Part shown: one piece after another, positions 46,877 through 56,251 of the stretch | How the letters are laid out: every line of letters begins with the position of its first letter | How positions within the stretch are numbered: the first letter of the stretch is position 1 | Assembly: GCF_028368975.1 (NCBI RefSeq) | Contig: NZ_JAQNDM010000002.1 | Location: forward strand, 6,938,425 to 7,002,424 | Direction of reading: 5' to 3' | Source: Stigmatella ashevillena | Lineage (GTDB): Bacteria > Myxococcota > Myxococcia > Myxococcales > Myxococcaceae | DNA length: 64,000 nt | The notes under the pieces: model-generated | What the model was told of the DNA's origin: nothing | The model's database searches: none | The model's input: the letters and a program-made list of their open reading frames with translations, nothing else | Made by a program: the position numbers and the translations under genes

Positions 46877-49279
46877 ATGGCACGGGCTTTCAACGTGCGC
46901 GGCATGCTGACCGTGCTCCTGGTGGCCGGGCTGTACCTGGCCGCCGGCTATGTCGGCTTGCCGTTCTCCATCACCCACAGCGCCGTCAGCCCCGTCTGGC
47001 CTGCCTCGGGCGTCGCGCTCGCCGCGCTGCTGGTCCTGGGGGGGGGGTATTGGCCCGGCATCTTCCTGGGAACACTGACATTCACCGTGCTGAGGGGCTC
47101 GCCCCTGGGTGCCTGCCTGGGCATTGCCGTGAGCAGCACGCTGGAGGCGGTGCTCGCCTTGGGGGTCCTGCGGCGCATGGGGTTCTCCCCCGCTCTGGAG
47201 CGTGTCCGGGACGTCGTCTGGCTGATTCTGGCTTCGGTGGGGAGCTCCTGGGTGAGCGCCCTGCTGGGCGTGCTCAGCCTGAAGCTGTCAGGGGCCTTGG
47301 GGCCGCAGGCCTTCGAGAAGGCGGCCCTGGTGTGGTGGGCGGGAGATGCGTTGGGCATGCTCGTCGTGGTGCCCGCGGCGCTGCTGATGTGGCAGCGGCG
47401 GCCCCTGGAGCGCAAGGGCGAGGCCCTGCTGCTCGGCGCCTGCATCCTGCTGCTCTGCTGGGAGGTATTTCATGGGGGCTTCCTGAACCCCCGCATCGCC
47501 CGTGCGGAGCCTTCGCTCTTCGTTCCCCTGTGCCTCTGGGCTTCCCTGCGTTTCGGTCCGCGCGGGACAGCGTTCGCCACCTTGCTCATCACCGTGATGT
47601 CCATCTGGGGCTCGGTGACGGGCCGCAGCCCCTTCGCCGATGGGGCCGAGGGCAGCCACCTGTTGGTGGATCAGCTCTTCATCACCGTTCACTCCATTGC
47701 CGGCTTGTCGCTCGCGGCCGTCAGCGCCGAGCGCAGCAACGCGCTGGCGCGGCTGGAGCTGATGGCCGCTGCCCTCCGGGACGTGAGTGAAGGGGTCGCC
47801 ATCAGCCAGGTGACACCCCAGGGGCCCCGCATCGTCTACGCCAACGAGGCCTATCGCGCGCTGGTGGGGGCTCCCCGCGCTGACGTGGTCGGCGCATCTC
47901 CCAGCACGCATGTAGGGCAGATGGAGCCCGGGGCGCGCCAGCGCGTGGAGACCGCCCTGAGCGAAGCGCTTCCGTTCCGGGGAGACGTGTCCCTGGCGCG
48001 CCAGGATGGCAAGCGCCTGTACAGCGAACTGCAACTGTCCCCCGTGCGCGATGAGGCGGGGGAGCCCACCCACTTGGTCTCTACCCATCGGGATGTCACC
48101 GCCACCCACGAGATGCGGGCGCGCCTCCTGGCCACCGAGCGCATCGCGGCGGTGGGGACGCTCGCCGCGGGCGTGGGCCATGAAATCAACAACCCGCTGG
48201 CCTACCTGACCATGAACCTGGATGCGGCGGCGAAGGAGCTGAGCCGGAGCGGAACGGCCAGCCGGGCGGTGTCCGCCAGCGTGCGCAATGCCCAGGAGGG
48301 CGCTGAGCGCATCCGGCTGCTCGTTCAGGATCTCCAGACGTTCAGCCGGGAGGGGAGCGAAGAGCGTCGGCCGGTGGAGCTTCTGGCGGTGGTGGCCCCC
48401 GCGCTGCGGATGACGCGGCACGTGCTGGGCAGCCGGGCGCGGCTGGTGGAAGAATATGGGTCCGTTCCCCGGGTGATGGGGAGCGAGGCGCGGCTGGGGC
48501 AGGTGCTGCTCAACCTGCTCGTCAACGCCATGCAGTCCATTCCGGACGGGAATGCAGGGCAGCACGAGGTCCGGGTGCGCACCGGGAAGGCTCCGGATGG
48601 GCGGGCGCTGGTGGAGGTGTCGGACACCGGTCAGGGCATTCATCCCCAGGTGCTCCCCCACATCTTCGAGCCCTTCTTCACCACCAAGCCGAGCGGGGAG
48701 GGCACGGGATTGGGGCTCTCCATCTGTCATCAAATCATCCGGGCGCATGAGGGCGAGCTGCTCGTCCGCAGCGAGCCGGGCCAGGGCTCCGTCTTCACCG
48801 TCCTGTTGCCGGCGGCCCCTTGGGAAGCGGTGGATACGGTGCCACAACGAATGAGCAAGGCGATGGAAGCCCAGGATGCCTCCAAGGCGAGGCGTGGGCG
48901 CATCCTCATCATCGACGACGAGCCGCGCATGGCGCAGTCCATGCGCCTGCTGCTGGAGCCCAGCCACGATGTCGTCACCACCACGCGTGGCAGTGAGGCG
49001 CTGGAGTGGGTCTCGGCGGGCCAGCGCTTCGATGTCGTCGTGTGTGACTTGCAGATGCCCGAGACGACCGGAATGGACATCCACGCTTGGCTGACCCTCC
49101 GGGAGCCGGAGCTGGCCGAGCGGCTGGTCTTCATCTCCGGAGGCGCGTGTACGGCGACGGCCCGCGAGTTCCTGCGCACGGTGCGCAACCAGGTTCTGGA
49201 GAAGCCCGTGCGCCCGGAGGTGTTGCTGGCCACCATCGATGCGGCGCTGGAGCCGGGGGTAATGCGGACCGGCTCGTGA
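46877..49279 (+). CDS. MASE1-PAS hybrid sensor histidine kinase with receiver domain
   Basis: 800 aa. Eight or so membrane helices in residues 10-300 with the MASE1 pattern (SPVWPASGVALAALLVLGGG, FEKAALVWWAGDALGMLVVV, SLFVPLCLWASLRFGPRG), a PAS about 305-415, HisKA with His435 in GVGHEINNPLAYLTMNLDAA, HATPase_c (NLLVNAMQS, DTGQGI, GTGLGLSI), and a C-terminal receiver with DDEP, Asp724 (VVCDLQMPE) and Lys in EKPVRPE. Ligand of MASE1 is unknown. ATG at 46877 is used; GTG eight bases earlier is out of frame. Confidence 0.9.
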   Translation: MARAFNVRGMLTVLLVAGLYLAAGYVGLPFSITHSAVSPVWPASGVALAALLVLGGGYWPGIFLGTLTFTVLRGSPLGACLGIAVSSTLEAVLALGVLRRMGFSPALERVRDVVWLILASVGSSWVSALLGVLSLKLSGALGPQAFEKAALVWWAGDALGMLVVVPAALLMWQRRPLERKGEALLLGACILLLCWEVFHGGFLNPRIARAEPSLFVPLCLWASLRFGPRGTAFATLLITVMSIWGSVTGRSPFADGAEGSHLLVDQLFITVHSIAGLSLAAVSAERSNALARLELMAAALRDVSEGVAISQVTPQGPRIVYANEAYRALVGAPRADVVGASPSTHVGQMEPGARQRVETALSEALPFRGDVSLARQDGKRLYSELQLSPVRDEAGEPTHLVSTHRDVTATHEMRARLLATERIAAVGTLAAGVGHEINNPLAYLTMNLDAAAKELSRSGTASRAVSASVRNAQEGAERIRLLVQDLQTFSREGSEERRPVELLAVVAPALRMTRHVLGSRARLVEEYGSVPRVMGSEARLGQVLLNLLVNAMQSIPDGNAGQHEVRVRTGKAPDGRALVEVSDTGQGIHPQVLPHIFEPFFTTKPSGEGTGLGLSICHQIIRAHEGELLVRSEPGQGSVFTVLLPAAPWEAVDTVPQRMSKAMEAQDASKARRGRILIIDDEPRMAQSMRLLLEPSHDVVTTTRGSEALEWVSAGQRFDVVVCDLQMPETTGMDIHAWLTLREPELAERLVFISGGACTATAREFLRTVRNQVLEKPVRPEVLLATIDAALEPGVMRTGS

Positions 49280-49294
49280 ACGCGGCGGCCCGGC

Positions 49295-49873
49295 TCAGAC
49301 GCGCAGCCACTTGCGCGCGGTGGGGCCCGCGAAGCGCATCACCCCGGACACGGCCAGGAAGCGGATGGTGCGGCCAATGATGGCCGCCAGGAAGAAGCGG
49401 TCCAGCGGCACGGACACCATGCCGCTGCCAATGGCCACCACCTTGAAAGGCGTGGGCAGCACCGAGCACAGCAGCGCCAGCACCCAGAAGTTCTGGCCCA
49501 GCAACTCCCCCAGCGTGGCATCGATGCCAAAGCGCTGCACGCGCATGTTCAGATCGATGTTCAGGAAGCTCACCGCTCCAGCGTTGATGAGGGTGCCCAG
49601 CCAGTAGCCGAGCAACCCGCCGGCGAGGCTTGCCACCGTTCCCATCGCCGCGTAGCGCAACCACTTTTTGGGCTGGGCCATCACCATGGGCACCAGCAAG
49701 GCGAAGGGCGGGACCGGAAAAAACGAGCCATCCACCACGGACACCACCAGCATGGCCGCCAGGGCGTGTTTCGTGGAGGACAGTGCCTCCACGCGCAGGT
49801 AGAGCCTGCGATACCAGGAGAGGTTTTCGGAGGGAGCGGTGGCTGCCTTGGGGACGGAGGTCGTATCCGACAT
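49295..49873 (-). CDS. DedA/YqaA-family membrane protein
   Basis: 192 aa, VTT/SNARE-associated fold. Helices around 40-65 (ALAAMLVVSVVDGSFFPVPPF), 75-100 (YAAMGTVASLAGGLLGYWLG) and the late F..IGRTIRFLAVSGVMRF segment. The F-F/x-P-V-P-P and G-R-x-x-R motifs are typical of the YqaA branch. Probable membrane homeostasis or undecaprenyl/lipid scramblase-related role, not proven here. Divergent from the Lon-N-like gene. Confidence 0.85.
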   Translation of the reverse strand: MSDTTSVPKAATAPSENLSWYRRLYLRVEALSSTKHALAAMLVVSVVDGSFFPVPPFALLVPMVMAQPKKWLRYAAMGTVASLAGGLLGYWLGTLINAGAVSFLNIDLNMRVQRFGIDATLGELLGQNFWVLALLCSVLPTPFKVVAIGSGMVSVPLDRFFLAAIIGRTIRFLAVSGVMRFAGPTARKWLRV

Positions 49874-50002
49874 GTGCTGTGCACCCTAGCGAAAGCCCAG
49901 CCAGTTTCCACCGCCTTGCGAGCCGGTGAGCTCCCGCTTGATTGGGGTGCGGCTTCCGACGACCTGTTTTATGAACAGCCCCCAGGGGATGGAGGGAGAG
50001 CC

Positions 50003-50659
50003 ATGACGGTCCACCAGCGCGTCGTTGAAGCCTCGGAGTCGTTGAAGGTCTTCCCCCTGCCGTCGGCGGTGCTCCTGCCGCATTCCGTGCTGCCCCTCCA
50101 CATCTTCGAGCCGCGGTACCGGGAGCTGGTCCGGGATGCGCTGGCGGGGGACCAGGTCATGGCCCTGGCCCAGCTCGAACCCGGCTGGGAGCCCCGTTAT
50201 GGAGAGCGGCCGGCCATGCAGCCGGTGATGTGCGCGGGCGTCATCGTCTGGCACGAGGCGCTGGAAGAGGGCCGCTACAACATCCTCCTGCAGGGGGTCT
50301 GCCGGGCCCGTCTGGTGACCGAGCTGCCCGCGGAGCGCCTCTATCGCCAGGTCCATGTGGAGCTGCTGCCGGATTCCAACTACCACGGTCCCGAGGAGGA
50401 GCAGCTGCGCCAGGCCGTTTTCGAGCTGGCGGGGCGGATTCCTCCCTCCTTTTCGGAAGGGCTGCTGCCGGCGGTGGCTCGCGCCGGCGGTGGCACGCTG
50501 GCGGACGTGGTGGGGGCCGCCGTCATTCCCGAGCCCGAGCGCCGTCAGGCACTGCTGGCCGAGCTGGACGTGCGCCAGCGCTTGAAGGTGGTGCTGGAGG
50601 AAGTGGGGGAGCTGATTGCCCGCCTCCAGCCCGTGAGGCCCATCGGCCCGCTCAATTGA
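50003..50659 (+). CDS. Lon N-terminal (substrate-binding) domain protein
   Basis: 218 aa consisting only of the Lon N-domain: PLPSAVLLPHSVLPLHIFEPRYRELV at the start, a central LLQGVCRARL strand and a helical end RQRLKVVLEEVGELIARL. No ATPase or protease domain, as in the widespread stand-alone family. ATG at 50003 follows GGAGGGAGAG; the longer open frame upstream lacks conserved sequence. Function is uncertain; an adaptor or protease-related role is commonly proposed. Confidence 0.85.
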   Translation: MTVHQRVVEASESLKVFPLPSAVLLPHSVLPLHIFEPRYRELVRDALAGDQVMALAQLEPGWEPRYGERPAMQPVMCAGVIVWHEALEEGRYNILLQGVCRARLVTELPAERLYRQVHVELLPDSNYHGPEEEQLRQAVFELAGRIPPSFSEGLLPAVARAGGGTLADVVGAAVIPEPERRQALLAELDVRQRLKVVLEEVGELIARLQPVRPIGPLN

Positions 50660-50777
50660 GGCGCGCTCCCGCCGAAAGGCTTGCGTCCTCCTGCCTCCCA
50701 AGCTTCTTCTGAGGCCGGACACGACACCGGCTCCAGCGCGTGAGGATGCGCCGCGGGCCTCAAGAGGAGTCGCACCC

Positions 50778-52667
50778 ATGCGGCTGATCAAGGTAGGGCT
50801 GGCCAGCGTCAACACCACGGTGGGAGCGTTTTCCCGGAACGTGGATCGCGCGCTCGCGCTGGCGCGGCGCATGGCCGCCGAGGACGTCACCATCGGCCTC
50901 TTCCAAGAGCAGCTCATCGGGGGCTATCCGGCCGAGGACCTGGTCCAGTGGCAGGGATTCATCGATCACCAATGGCCGGAGCTGGAGCGCTTCGCGCGCG
51001 AGACGGCCGCGCTGCCCACCGTCTTCATCCTGGGCGTGGCGGTGGCCCACCAGGGGCTGCGGCTCAACTGCGCGGCCGTCGTGGCGGCCGGCCATGTGCT
51101 GGGGCTGGTGCCCAAGGAGAAGCTGCCCACCTACAACATCTTCTATGAGGGGCGGACCTACTCGCGCGGCTACCCAGGCATGGCGGAGGTGCACCGCGGC
51201 GTTCCGCTGGGGGATTATCTCTTCCGCTTCGACTTCGGCACGTTGGCGCCGGAGGTGTGCGAGGACATCTGGAGTGCGGATGGTCCCCAGCGCCGCCGGA
51301 CCTATTCGGGCGCCGAACTGGTGGTGAACCTGTCGGCCTCGCCCTTCCGGCTGGGCTTCGTGGACACGCGGCGGGAGCTGCTCGCCACGCGCGCCGCGGA
51401 CCACCAGTGCACCATCGCCTACGCCAACGCGCTGGGCAGCAATGACGGCATCATCTTCGATGGCGGGGGCTTCCTGAACCAGAATGGCCGCTCCATCGTG
51501 GAGACGCCGCGCTTCCAGGAAGGCTTCACCTCGGCGGTGGTGGACCTGGAGCGCACCATGCGCCTGCGCGCGGAGAACACCACCTGGCGCAGCGACCGCG
51601 AGGAGTGGGTGGCCGATGGCGGGAAGCTGGTGCCCATTCTGGACTGCATGGGCATTCTCCAGACCCGGCGCGAGAAGCTCACGTACCCGGCGCCCCCCCA
51701 CCGCAGCTTCTTCCTGCCCGGGCCGGATCAGCGCCGCCCCGCCCGGGAGGCCCTGTGCGAGGACATCCTGGACGCGCTGTCGCTCGGGGTGGGCGACTAC
51801 TTCGAGAAGACGCGCGCCTTCAAGGTCATCGGCATTTCCCTGTCCGGTGGCCGGGACTCGCTGCTCACGCTGCTCATCGCCCACCGGTACGCGAAGCGGG
51901 TCCGCCCGGACAACCCGGGCTCGCTCCTGCAAGCCTTCTACATGCCCAGCCGCTACTCCAGCGACACCACGCGCGATGCGGCGGAGACCATCACCCGGGA
52001 GCTGGGCGTGCCCTTCCAGGTGATTCCCATTGAGGAGGCCTTCGATCGCGAGCTGGTCGTCGTCAAGCAGATGCTCGGGGACAAGGCCGTCACCCCCATC
52101 ACCGAGCAGAACATCCAGGCGCGCCTGCGTGCCCAGCGCATGTGGAACTGGTCCAACTCCAGCGATGGCTTGTTCCTGCAAACGGGGAACATGAGCGAGA
52201 AGGCCGTGGGCTACACCACCACTGGGGGAGACTTGATGGGGGCGCTGGCCGTCATCGCCAATGTGCCCAAGACGGTGGTCATGTACCTGCTGGACTACCT
52301 CCAGGAGAAGACGGGATCCGAGGGCATCCGCAAGGTGCTGTCCAAGCCGGCCGGGCCAGAGCTGGCGCACAATCAGGTGGGCGAGGAAGAGCTGATGCCC
52401 TTTCCCATCCTCGATGCCTGTTTCTACCTCTTCGCGGGTGAGAAGCTGGTCCCCGCGGAGCTGGTGCAGGCCCTCACCTCCATGTTCCCCGAGGTGGAGC
52501 CCTCGCGCATGAAGGGCTACGTGGAGAAGTTCGTTCGCCTCTTCCTCCAGTCCATCTACAAGTGGGTGCAGTCGCCGCTGTCGCTCCACATCGGCAACCT
52601 GGACTTGGACCGCGAGCGCGCCATGCAACTGCCCGTGGTCACCGCATCCGATTGGACGCGCGATTAG
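50778..52667 (+). CDS. nadE: Glutamine-dependent NAD+ synthetase
   Basis: 629 aa two-domain enzyme that amidates deamido-NAD+ using glutamine. N-terminal CN-hydrolase glutaminase with Glu44 (LFQEQLIGGY), Lys113 (PKEKLPTY) and Cys161 (APEVCEDIW); the C-terminal ATP-dependent synthetase starts about residue 340 with P-loop ISLSGGRDSLLTLLIA. QTGNMSEKAVGYTTTGGD is the typical adenine/substrate segment. Length and order match the bacterial two-domain form (TB/Mycobacterium-like). AAGAGGAGTC precedes ATG. Only gene needed for the final NAD step in this window. Confidence 0.95.
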   Translation: MRLIKVGLASVNTTVGAFSRNVDRALALARRMAAEDVTIGLFQEQLIGGYPAEDLVQWQGFIDHQWPELERFARETAALPTVFILGVAVAHQGLRLNCAAVVAAGHVLGLVPKEKLPTYNIFYEGRTYSRGYPGMAEVHRGVPLGDYLFRFDFGTLAPEVCEDIWSADGPQRRRTYSGAELVVNLSASPFRLGFVDTRRELLATRAADHQCTIAYANALGSNDGIIFDGGGFLNQNGRSIVETPRFQEGFTSAVVDLERTMRLRAENTTWRSDREEWVADGGKLVPILDCMGILQTRREKLTYPAPPHRSFFLPGPDQRRPAREALCEDILDALSLGVGDYFEKTRAFKVIGISLSGGRDSLLTLLIAHRYAKRVRPDNPGSLLQAFYMPSRYSSDTTRDAAETITRELGVPFQVIPIEEAFDRELVVVKQMLGDKAVTPITEQNIQARLRAQRMWNWSNSSDGLFLQTGNMSEKAVGYTTTGGDLMGALAVIANVPKTVVMYLLDYLQEKTGSEGIRKVLSKPAGPELAHNQVGEEELMPFPILDACFYLFAGEKLVPAELVQALTSMFPEVEPSRMKGYVEKFVRLFLQSIYKWVQSPLSLHIGNLDLDRERAMQLPVVTASDWTRD

Positions 52668-52795
52668 TTGCCCGGCTGCCTGCCCGGACGCTCTCCGGAC
52701 GGGTGTCCTGGCGGATCCGGTTTCCTGGAACGCATCTTGCCTGGGACCTGATCGACCCCAACCTTCTCGTCAGTCACCGGACACTGGAGGGTTGG

Positions 52796-53821
52796 ATGAA
52801 AGCGAAGATTCTGACGGGCGCGGTTGCCGCGCTTCTCTACAGCGGTGCGGCCTTGGCGGGAGACGGCAAGGACTGCCCCCCTGGCTTCGAGAAGAAGGAC
52901 ACCCAAGCGAGCACCCTGGGCTCGCCGACGGTGATGGATGAGAGCGTGGCCATCGTCGAGACCGAGCCGGTGGAAGGCTCCATCGGCGGCAGCGGTCAGG
53001 CCGGAATCGAGCACGAGAGCCTCAAGGCCAGCGATCAGGCCCTGTTGGACTCCACGTCCTCGGTGAAGACCGCGGAAGGCGAGGTGCTGTTGCGGTGCGA
53101 GCCCGTGAGCGGCACCGGCGGCAGCGGGAGTTCGTGGGACAGCACGGGCGGCAGCGGCATCCAGAGTGAGCCGCTGCGGGAGCCGCAGCTGACGCCGCCC
53201 CCTGAGCAGCAGGTCGCCCCGCCGCCTCCGCCGCCCAGCAGCGCGGCCTTCACGCCGACCGTCGACGTCGATGAGAACGACGTGGCGCGCCGGGAGAAGA
53301 AGGACTCGGGGGCCAACATGCGCGGCCTCACCCTGATGGTGGGCGGCGGTGTGGAAGGCTACACCGGCTCTCTGGCGCCCGCGATTGATCCCGGTGCCGC
53401 CTACGGTGTGACGGCCGCCATCAAGCCGTCCAAGGTGTTCGGCATCGAGCTGGGCTACAGCGGCGCCGTGAACAACGTGTCCGACAGCGCCTTTGCCGCC
53501 TCGAGCGGTCCGGACATCGTGCGCAACGGTGGCCAGGCGGCGGCGACGTTCGCTCTGTCCGCGACCCCGGTCCAGCCCTACGTGCTGGGCGGCATCGGCC
53601 TGAGCGATTACAACTTCCGCGGCACCGGCGGAGGCTTCCGGGACGACACGGTGGGCAACGTGCCGGTGGGCGCCGGTCTCCGGACCCACTTCGGTGACTT
53701 CACCGCCGACCTGCGGGCCAACTACAACTTCCTGTTCGACCAGGACTTCGCGAGCGTGGACGACGGCCTCAATGGGAACGGCCGTTACTCCGGCACGCTG
53801 AACATCGGCGGTACGTTCTAG
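52796..53821 (+). CDS. Outer-membrane beta-barrel (OmpA-like N-region) protein
   Basis: 341 aa. Signal peptide ending ALAG, then about 150 residues of low-complexity Gly/Ser/Thr/Pro-rich linker (GSIGGSGQAGIEHESLK; a PPPPPP stretch), then a beta-barrel of about 160 residues with alternating hydrophobic strands (LTLMVGGGVEGYTG, VFGIELGYSGAV, TFALSATPVQPYVLGGIGL, DFTADLRANYNFLF, YSGTLNIGGTF) ending in Phe, the usual last residue of outer-membrane barrels. ATG follows GGAGGG. Function unknown. A hairpin terminator follows at 53852. Confidence 0.8.
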   Translation: MKAKILTGAVAALLYSGAALAGDGKDCPPGFEKKDTQASTLGSPTVMDESVAIVETEPVEGSIGGSGQAGIEHESLKASDQALLDSTSSVKTAEGEVLLRCEPVSGTGGSGSSWDSTGGSGIQSEPLREPQLTPPPEQQVAPPPPPPSSAAFTPTVDVDENDVARREKKDSGANMRGLTLMVGGGVEGYTGSLAPAIDPGAAYGVTAAIKPSKVFGIELGYSGAVNNVSDSAFAASSGPDIVRNGGQAAATFALSATPVQPYVLGGIGLSDYNFRGTGGGFRDDTVGNVPVGAGLRTHFGDFTADLRANYNFLFDQDFASVDDGLNGNGRYSGTLNIGGTF

Positions 53822-53851
53822 CGGACGGGCCACTGCCTCGCGGTGAAAGAC

Positions 53852-53883
53852 GGCGCGGTCCCCGGTTCATGGGGGGCCGCGCC
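53852..53883. terminator. Hairpin between convergent genes
   Basis: GGCGCGGTCCCC (53852-53863) pairs with GGGGGGCCGCGCC (53871-53883) with one mismatch and a 7-nt loop. It lies 31 bp past the outer-membrane gene and 22 bp from the stop of the CNNM gene, so it can serve both strands. No T-run. Confidence 0.65.
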
Positions 53884-53904
53884 GCGCTGCGTTCCGGGAA
53901 AAGC

Positions 53905-55182
53905 TCAGGAGGCAGGCGAAGTGGGAGCTGACGGCGCTGGGTGGATTCGGACGCGCTTGACGCGCCGGGCAGAGGCGTCGACCACCTCCAGCACCGTGCC
54001 GTCGGGCAGGGGCAACCGGGTGTGCTGCGTGGGAATGGCGCCGGCCAGAGACAGGCAGAGCCCGCCCACCGTGGACCAGCTGTCGCCCTCCGGCAACTCG
54101 AGCCCCAGGGTGCGGTTCACCTCCCGGATGGGCGCGGTCCCATCCACCATCATCGTGCCATTGTCCTCCCGGCGCAGCAGGTCGGGGGGATTGTCGTGCT
54201 CGTTGAAGAGCTCGCCCACGAGTTCCTCGACAAGGTCCTCCGTGGTGACCAGGCCAGAGAGCCCCCCTTGCTCGTCCACGACGATGGCCATGGGGCTTCG
54301 CCGCGCTTGAAGCTGGCGCAGCAGGTCCAGCGCCCGGGTCGCCTCCGGCACGAAGTAAGCGGGGCGCAGCACGTCCTCCAGGATGATGAGCTGCTTCTCG
54401 AAGGCCATGCTCAGCAAGTCCTGGGCGATGACGTACCCGACGATGTTGTCCAGCGCCCCTTCGTAAACGGGCAGCCGCGAGTGTCCCTCCTCCAGCAGTA
54501 CGCGTTGGAGCTCCTCCTGGGGGGCGTGCCGGGGCAGCGCGACGATGCGCGCGCGGGGCACCATCACTTCGAAGGCCGTCAGGTCCGCCAGCTCGAAAGC
54601 GCGCGAGGCGATGTCGCCGGTGCGCGGATCCACCGTCCCGCTTCGGGCCGCCTCCTCCACGAGCTGCTGGAGTTCCTCGGCCGACAGGCGCGACTCGCTG
54701 AAGTTGGTCTTGTCCCCGAAGAAGCGCAGCACGAGGTTGGAGCTGAAGGTGAGAAACCACACCACCGGCTTCATCAGCCGAGACAGGGCCCGGAGGATGG
54801 GGCCGATGAGCAGCGCGTAGCGCTCGGCGTGCTGGAGCGCCAGCGACTTGGGCACCAGCTCGCCCAGCACCAGGGACAGGAACGAGACGAGCACCACCAC
54901 GAGCCCCAGCGCCACCTCCTCGGCGGCCGTGGCGGCGATTCCCAGCTGTTCGAGCACGGGGGCCAGACGCTTGGCGATGGAGGCGCCGCCGAAGGCCGCG
55001 GCGGTGGCTCCCACCACGCTGATGCCAATCTGGACCGTGGCCAGGAAGCGCTCCGGGTCATCCCGGAGGGCGAGCACCGACCGGGCCGCGCTGCTGCCGG
55101 CGTCCACCAACTCGCGCAGCCGGGTCTTCCGCAAGGAGATGAGGGCGATCTCCGCCCCGGCGAAGATTCCGTTGGCCAGCAC
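53905..55182 (-). CDS. CNNM/HlyC-CorC-type transporter with CBS pair
   Basis: 425 aa from the GTG used here. DUF21/CNNM membrane domain (ALISLRKTRLRELVD; TVQIGISVVGATAAAFGG; LVLGELVPKSLALQ), a CBS pair about 200-325 (VMVPRARIVALPRHA; GYVIAQDLLSM; VVDEQGGLSGLVTTEDLVEE) and the C-terminal CorC/HlyC transporter-associated domain. Proposed role is Mg/Co efflux. The N-terminal helix ITELAIILLLVLANGIFAGAE is broken by this start; an in-frame ATC at 55215 with AGGAG seven bases upstream would restore it, so the true start may be a rare ATC or CTG codon. Confidence 0.85.
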   Translation of the reverse strand: MLANGIFAGAEIALISLRKTRLRELVDAGSSAARSVLALRDDPERFLATVQIGISVVGATAAAFGGASIAKRLAPVLEQLGIAATAAEEVALGLVVVLVSFLSLVLGELVPKSLALQHAERYALLIGPILRALSRLMKPVVWFLTFSSNLVLRFFGDKTNFSESRLSAEELQQLVEEAARSGTVDPRTGDIASRAFELADLTAFEVMVPRARIVALPRHAPQEELQRVLLEEGHSRLPVYEGALDNIVGYVIAQDLLSMAFEKQLIILEDVLRPAYFVPEATRALDLLRQLQARRSPMAIVVDEQGGLSGLVTTEDLVEELVGELFNEHDNPPDLLRREDNGTMMVDGTAPIREVNRTLGLELPEGDSWSTVGGLCLSLAGAIPTQHTRLPLPDGTVLEVVDASARRVKRVRIHPAPSAPTSPAS

Positions 55183-55495
55183 GAGCAGCAGGATGATGGC
55201 GAGTTCGGTGATGATACCGGAGCTCCTGTCAGCGAGAGAGGGGGGGGAAGACTACGGGCGGAAGGCGCGGCGTGGCCTGCCCTTGATTCGAGGTTCGAGG
55301 GGAGCCGCCGGGCAGCGTTGACTAGTGGAGGTTCCCAGCATGCCTGTCTGCCCGGGGGACTGCCGAGAGGAGAAAACCCGCTCTGGGGAAGCCCGTCCAG
55401 CATCAAATTCAGGAACTCGGGCCTGTACGGAAAGCGGCGCCGGGGACGCTGGGGCGTTATGGTCGGGCTTTCCTCTTTAACAGGAGACCGGACGG
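55183..55495. other. Intergenic region between CNNM gene and FKBP gene
   Basis: Up to 55215 it probably belongs to the CNNM gene (see that entry). The rest shows an 8-G run on the plus strand at 55242-55249, a TTGACT at about 55316 and a TTCGAGG pair; ACAGGAGACCGG precedes the FKBP ATG. No gene is supported. Confidence 0.4.
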
Positions 55496-55819
55496 ATGAG
55501 CTTGAAGGTCGAAGACGTCAAGGTGGGCACGGGGGCCGAAGCAGTGGCGGGCAAATCCGTGACGGTGCATTACGTGGGCACACTCACCACGGGCGCCAAG
55601 TTCGATAGCAGTCGTGACCGGGGCCAGGGCTTCAACTTCCAACTGGGGGCGGGGAAGGTCATCCAGGGGTGGGACCAGGGGGTTGCCGGGATGAAGGTGG
55701 GCGGCGTGCGCAAGCTCACCATTCCGCCGGAGATGGGGTACGGGTCACGTGGATTTCCTCCGGTCATCCCCCCGAATTCCACGCTGCTTTTCGAAGTGGA
55801 ATTGCTGGACGTGAAGTAA
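55496..55819 (+). CDS. FKBP-type peptidyl-prolyl isomerase
   Basis: 107 aa single-domain FKBP, the length of the small cytosolic form. Family segments: VTVHYVGTLTTGAKFDSS, FNFQLGAGKVIQGWDQG, MKVGGVRKLTIPPEMGYG and a C-terminal LLFEVELLDVK. Active-site residues Tyr, Phe-Asp, Val-Ile, Trp and Tyr of the FK506 pocket are present. No signal peptide, so cytoplasmic protein folding. AGGAGACCGGACGG precedes ATG. It lies 48 bp upstream of thioredoxin; the two may be cotranscribed. Confidence 0.92.
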   Translation: MSLKVEDVKVGTGAEAVAGKSVTVHYVGTLTTGAKFDSSRDRGQGFNFQLGAGKVIQGWDQGVAGMKVGGVRKLTIPPEMGYGSRGFPPVIPPNSTLLFEVELLDVK

Positions 55820-55867
55820 CACCTGGGAGGTCCGGAGCCCCGGATCCGCACAGAGCGAGGCCTGACA

Positions 55868-56251
55868 ATGGCGACGGTCGAAATCAGCAAGGAAATCTTC
55901 AAGGATACCGTGGGCAAGGAGGGCATCGTCCTCCTGGACTGGTGGGCCGAGTGGTGCGGCCCCTGCCGGAACTTCGGGCCCATCTATGAGCAGGTCTCCA
56001 ACAAGCACGCGGATCTCACCTTCGGGAAGATCGACACGGAGGCGCAGCCCGAACTGGCCGGCGCGTTCGAGATTCGCTCCATCCCCACGCTGATGGTGTT
56101 CCGGGATGGCATCCTGTTGTTCGAGCAGGCCGGCGCGCTGCCGGCCGCGGCCCTGGAGGATCTCATCTCCAAGGTGCGGGCCTTGGACATGGACGACGTG
56201 CGCAAGCAGGTGGCTGCTCAGCGCGCGGCGGCCGAGACGCCCAAGGCGTGA
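55868..56251 (+). CDS. Thioredoxin
   Basis: 127 aa. Active site WAEWCGPCR (Cys30, Cys33), cis-Pro in RSIPTLMVF. The C-terminus is longer than E. coli Trx by about 20 residues and Lys/Ala-rich. General disulfide reductase; no signal peptide. The end overlaps the next gene by the GTGA junction, so translation is coupled. Confidence 0.9.
   Translation: MATVEISKEIFKDTVGKEGIVLLDWWAEWCGPCRNFGPIYEQVSNKHADLTFGKIDTEAQPELAGAFEIRSIPTLMVFRDGILLFEQAGALPAAALEDLISKVRALDMDDVRKQVAAQRAAAETPKA

Noticed and set aside
47288..49084. Minus-strand open frame opposite the MASE1 kinase
   Set aside because: Antisense of a complete hybrid kinase; no motif support.
50760..52628. Minus-strand open frame opposite nadE
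   Set aside because: Antisense of an intact, conserved housekeeping gene.
55242..55249. Run of eight G (plus strand) upstream of the CNNM gene as a possible frameshift site
   Set aside because: No alternative start or conserved frame is gained by shifting here; kept only as a caveat for the start-codon question.
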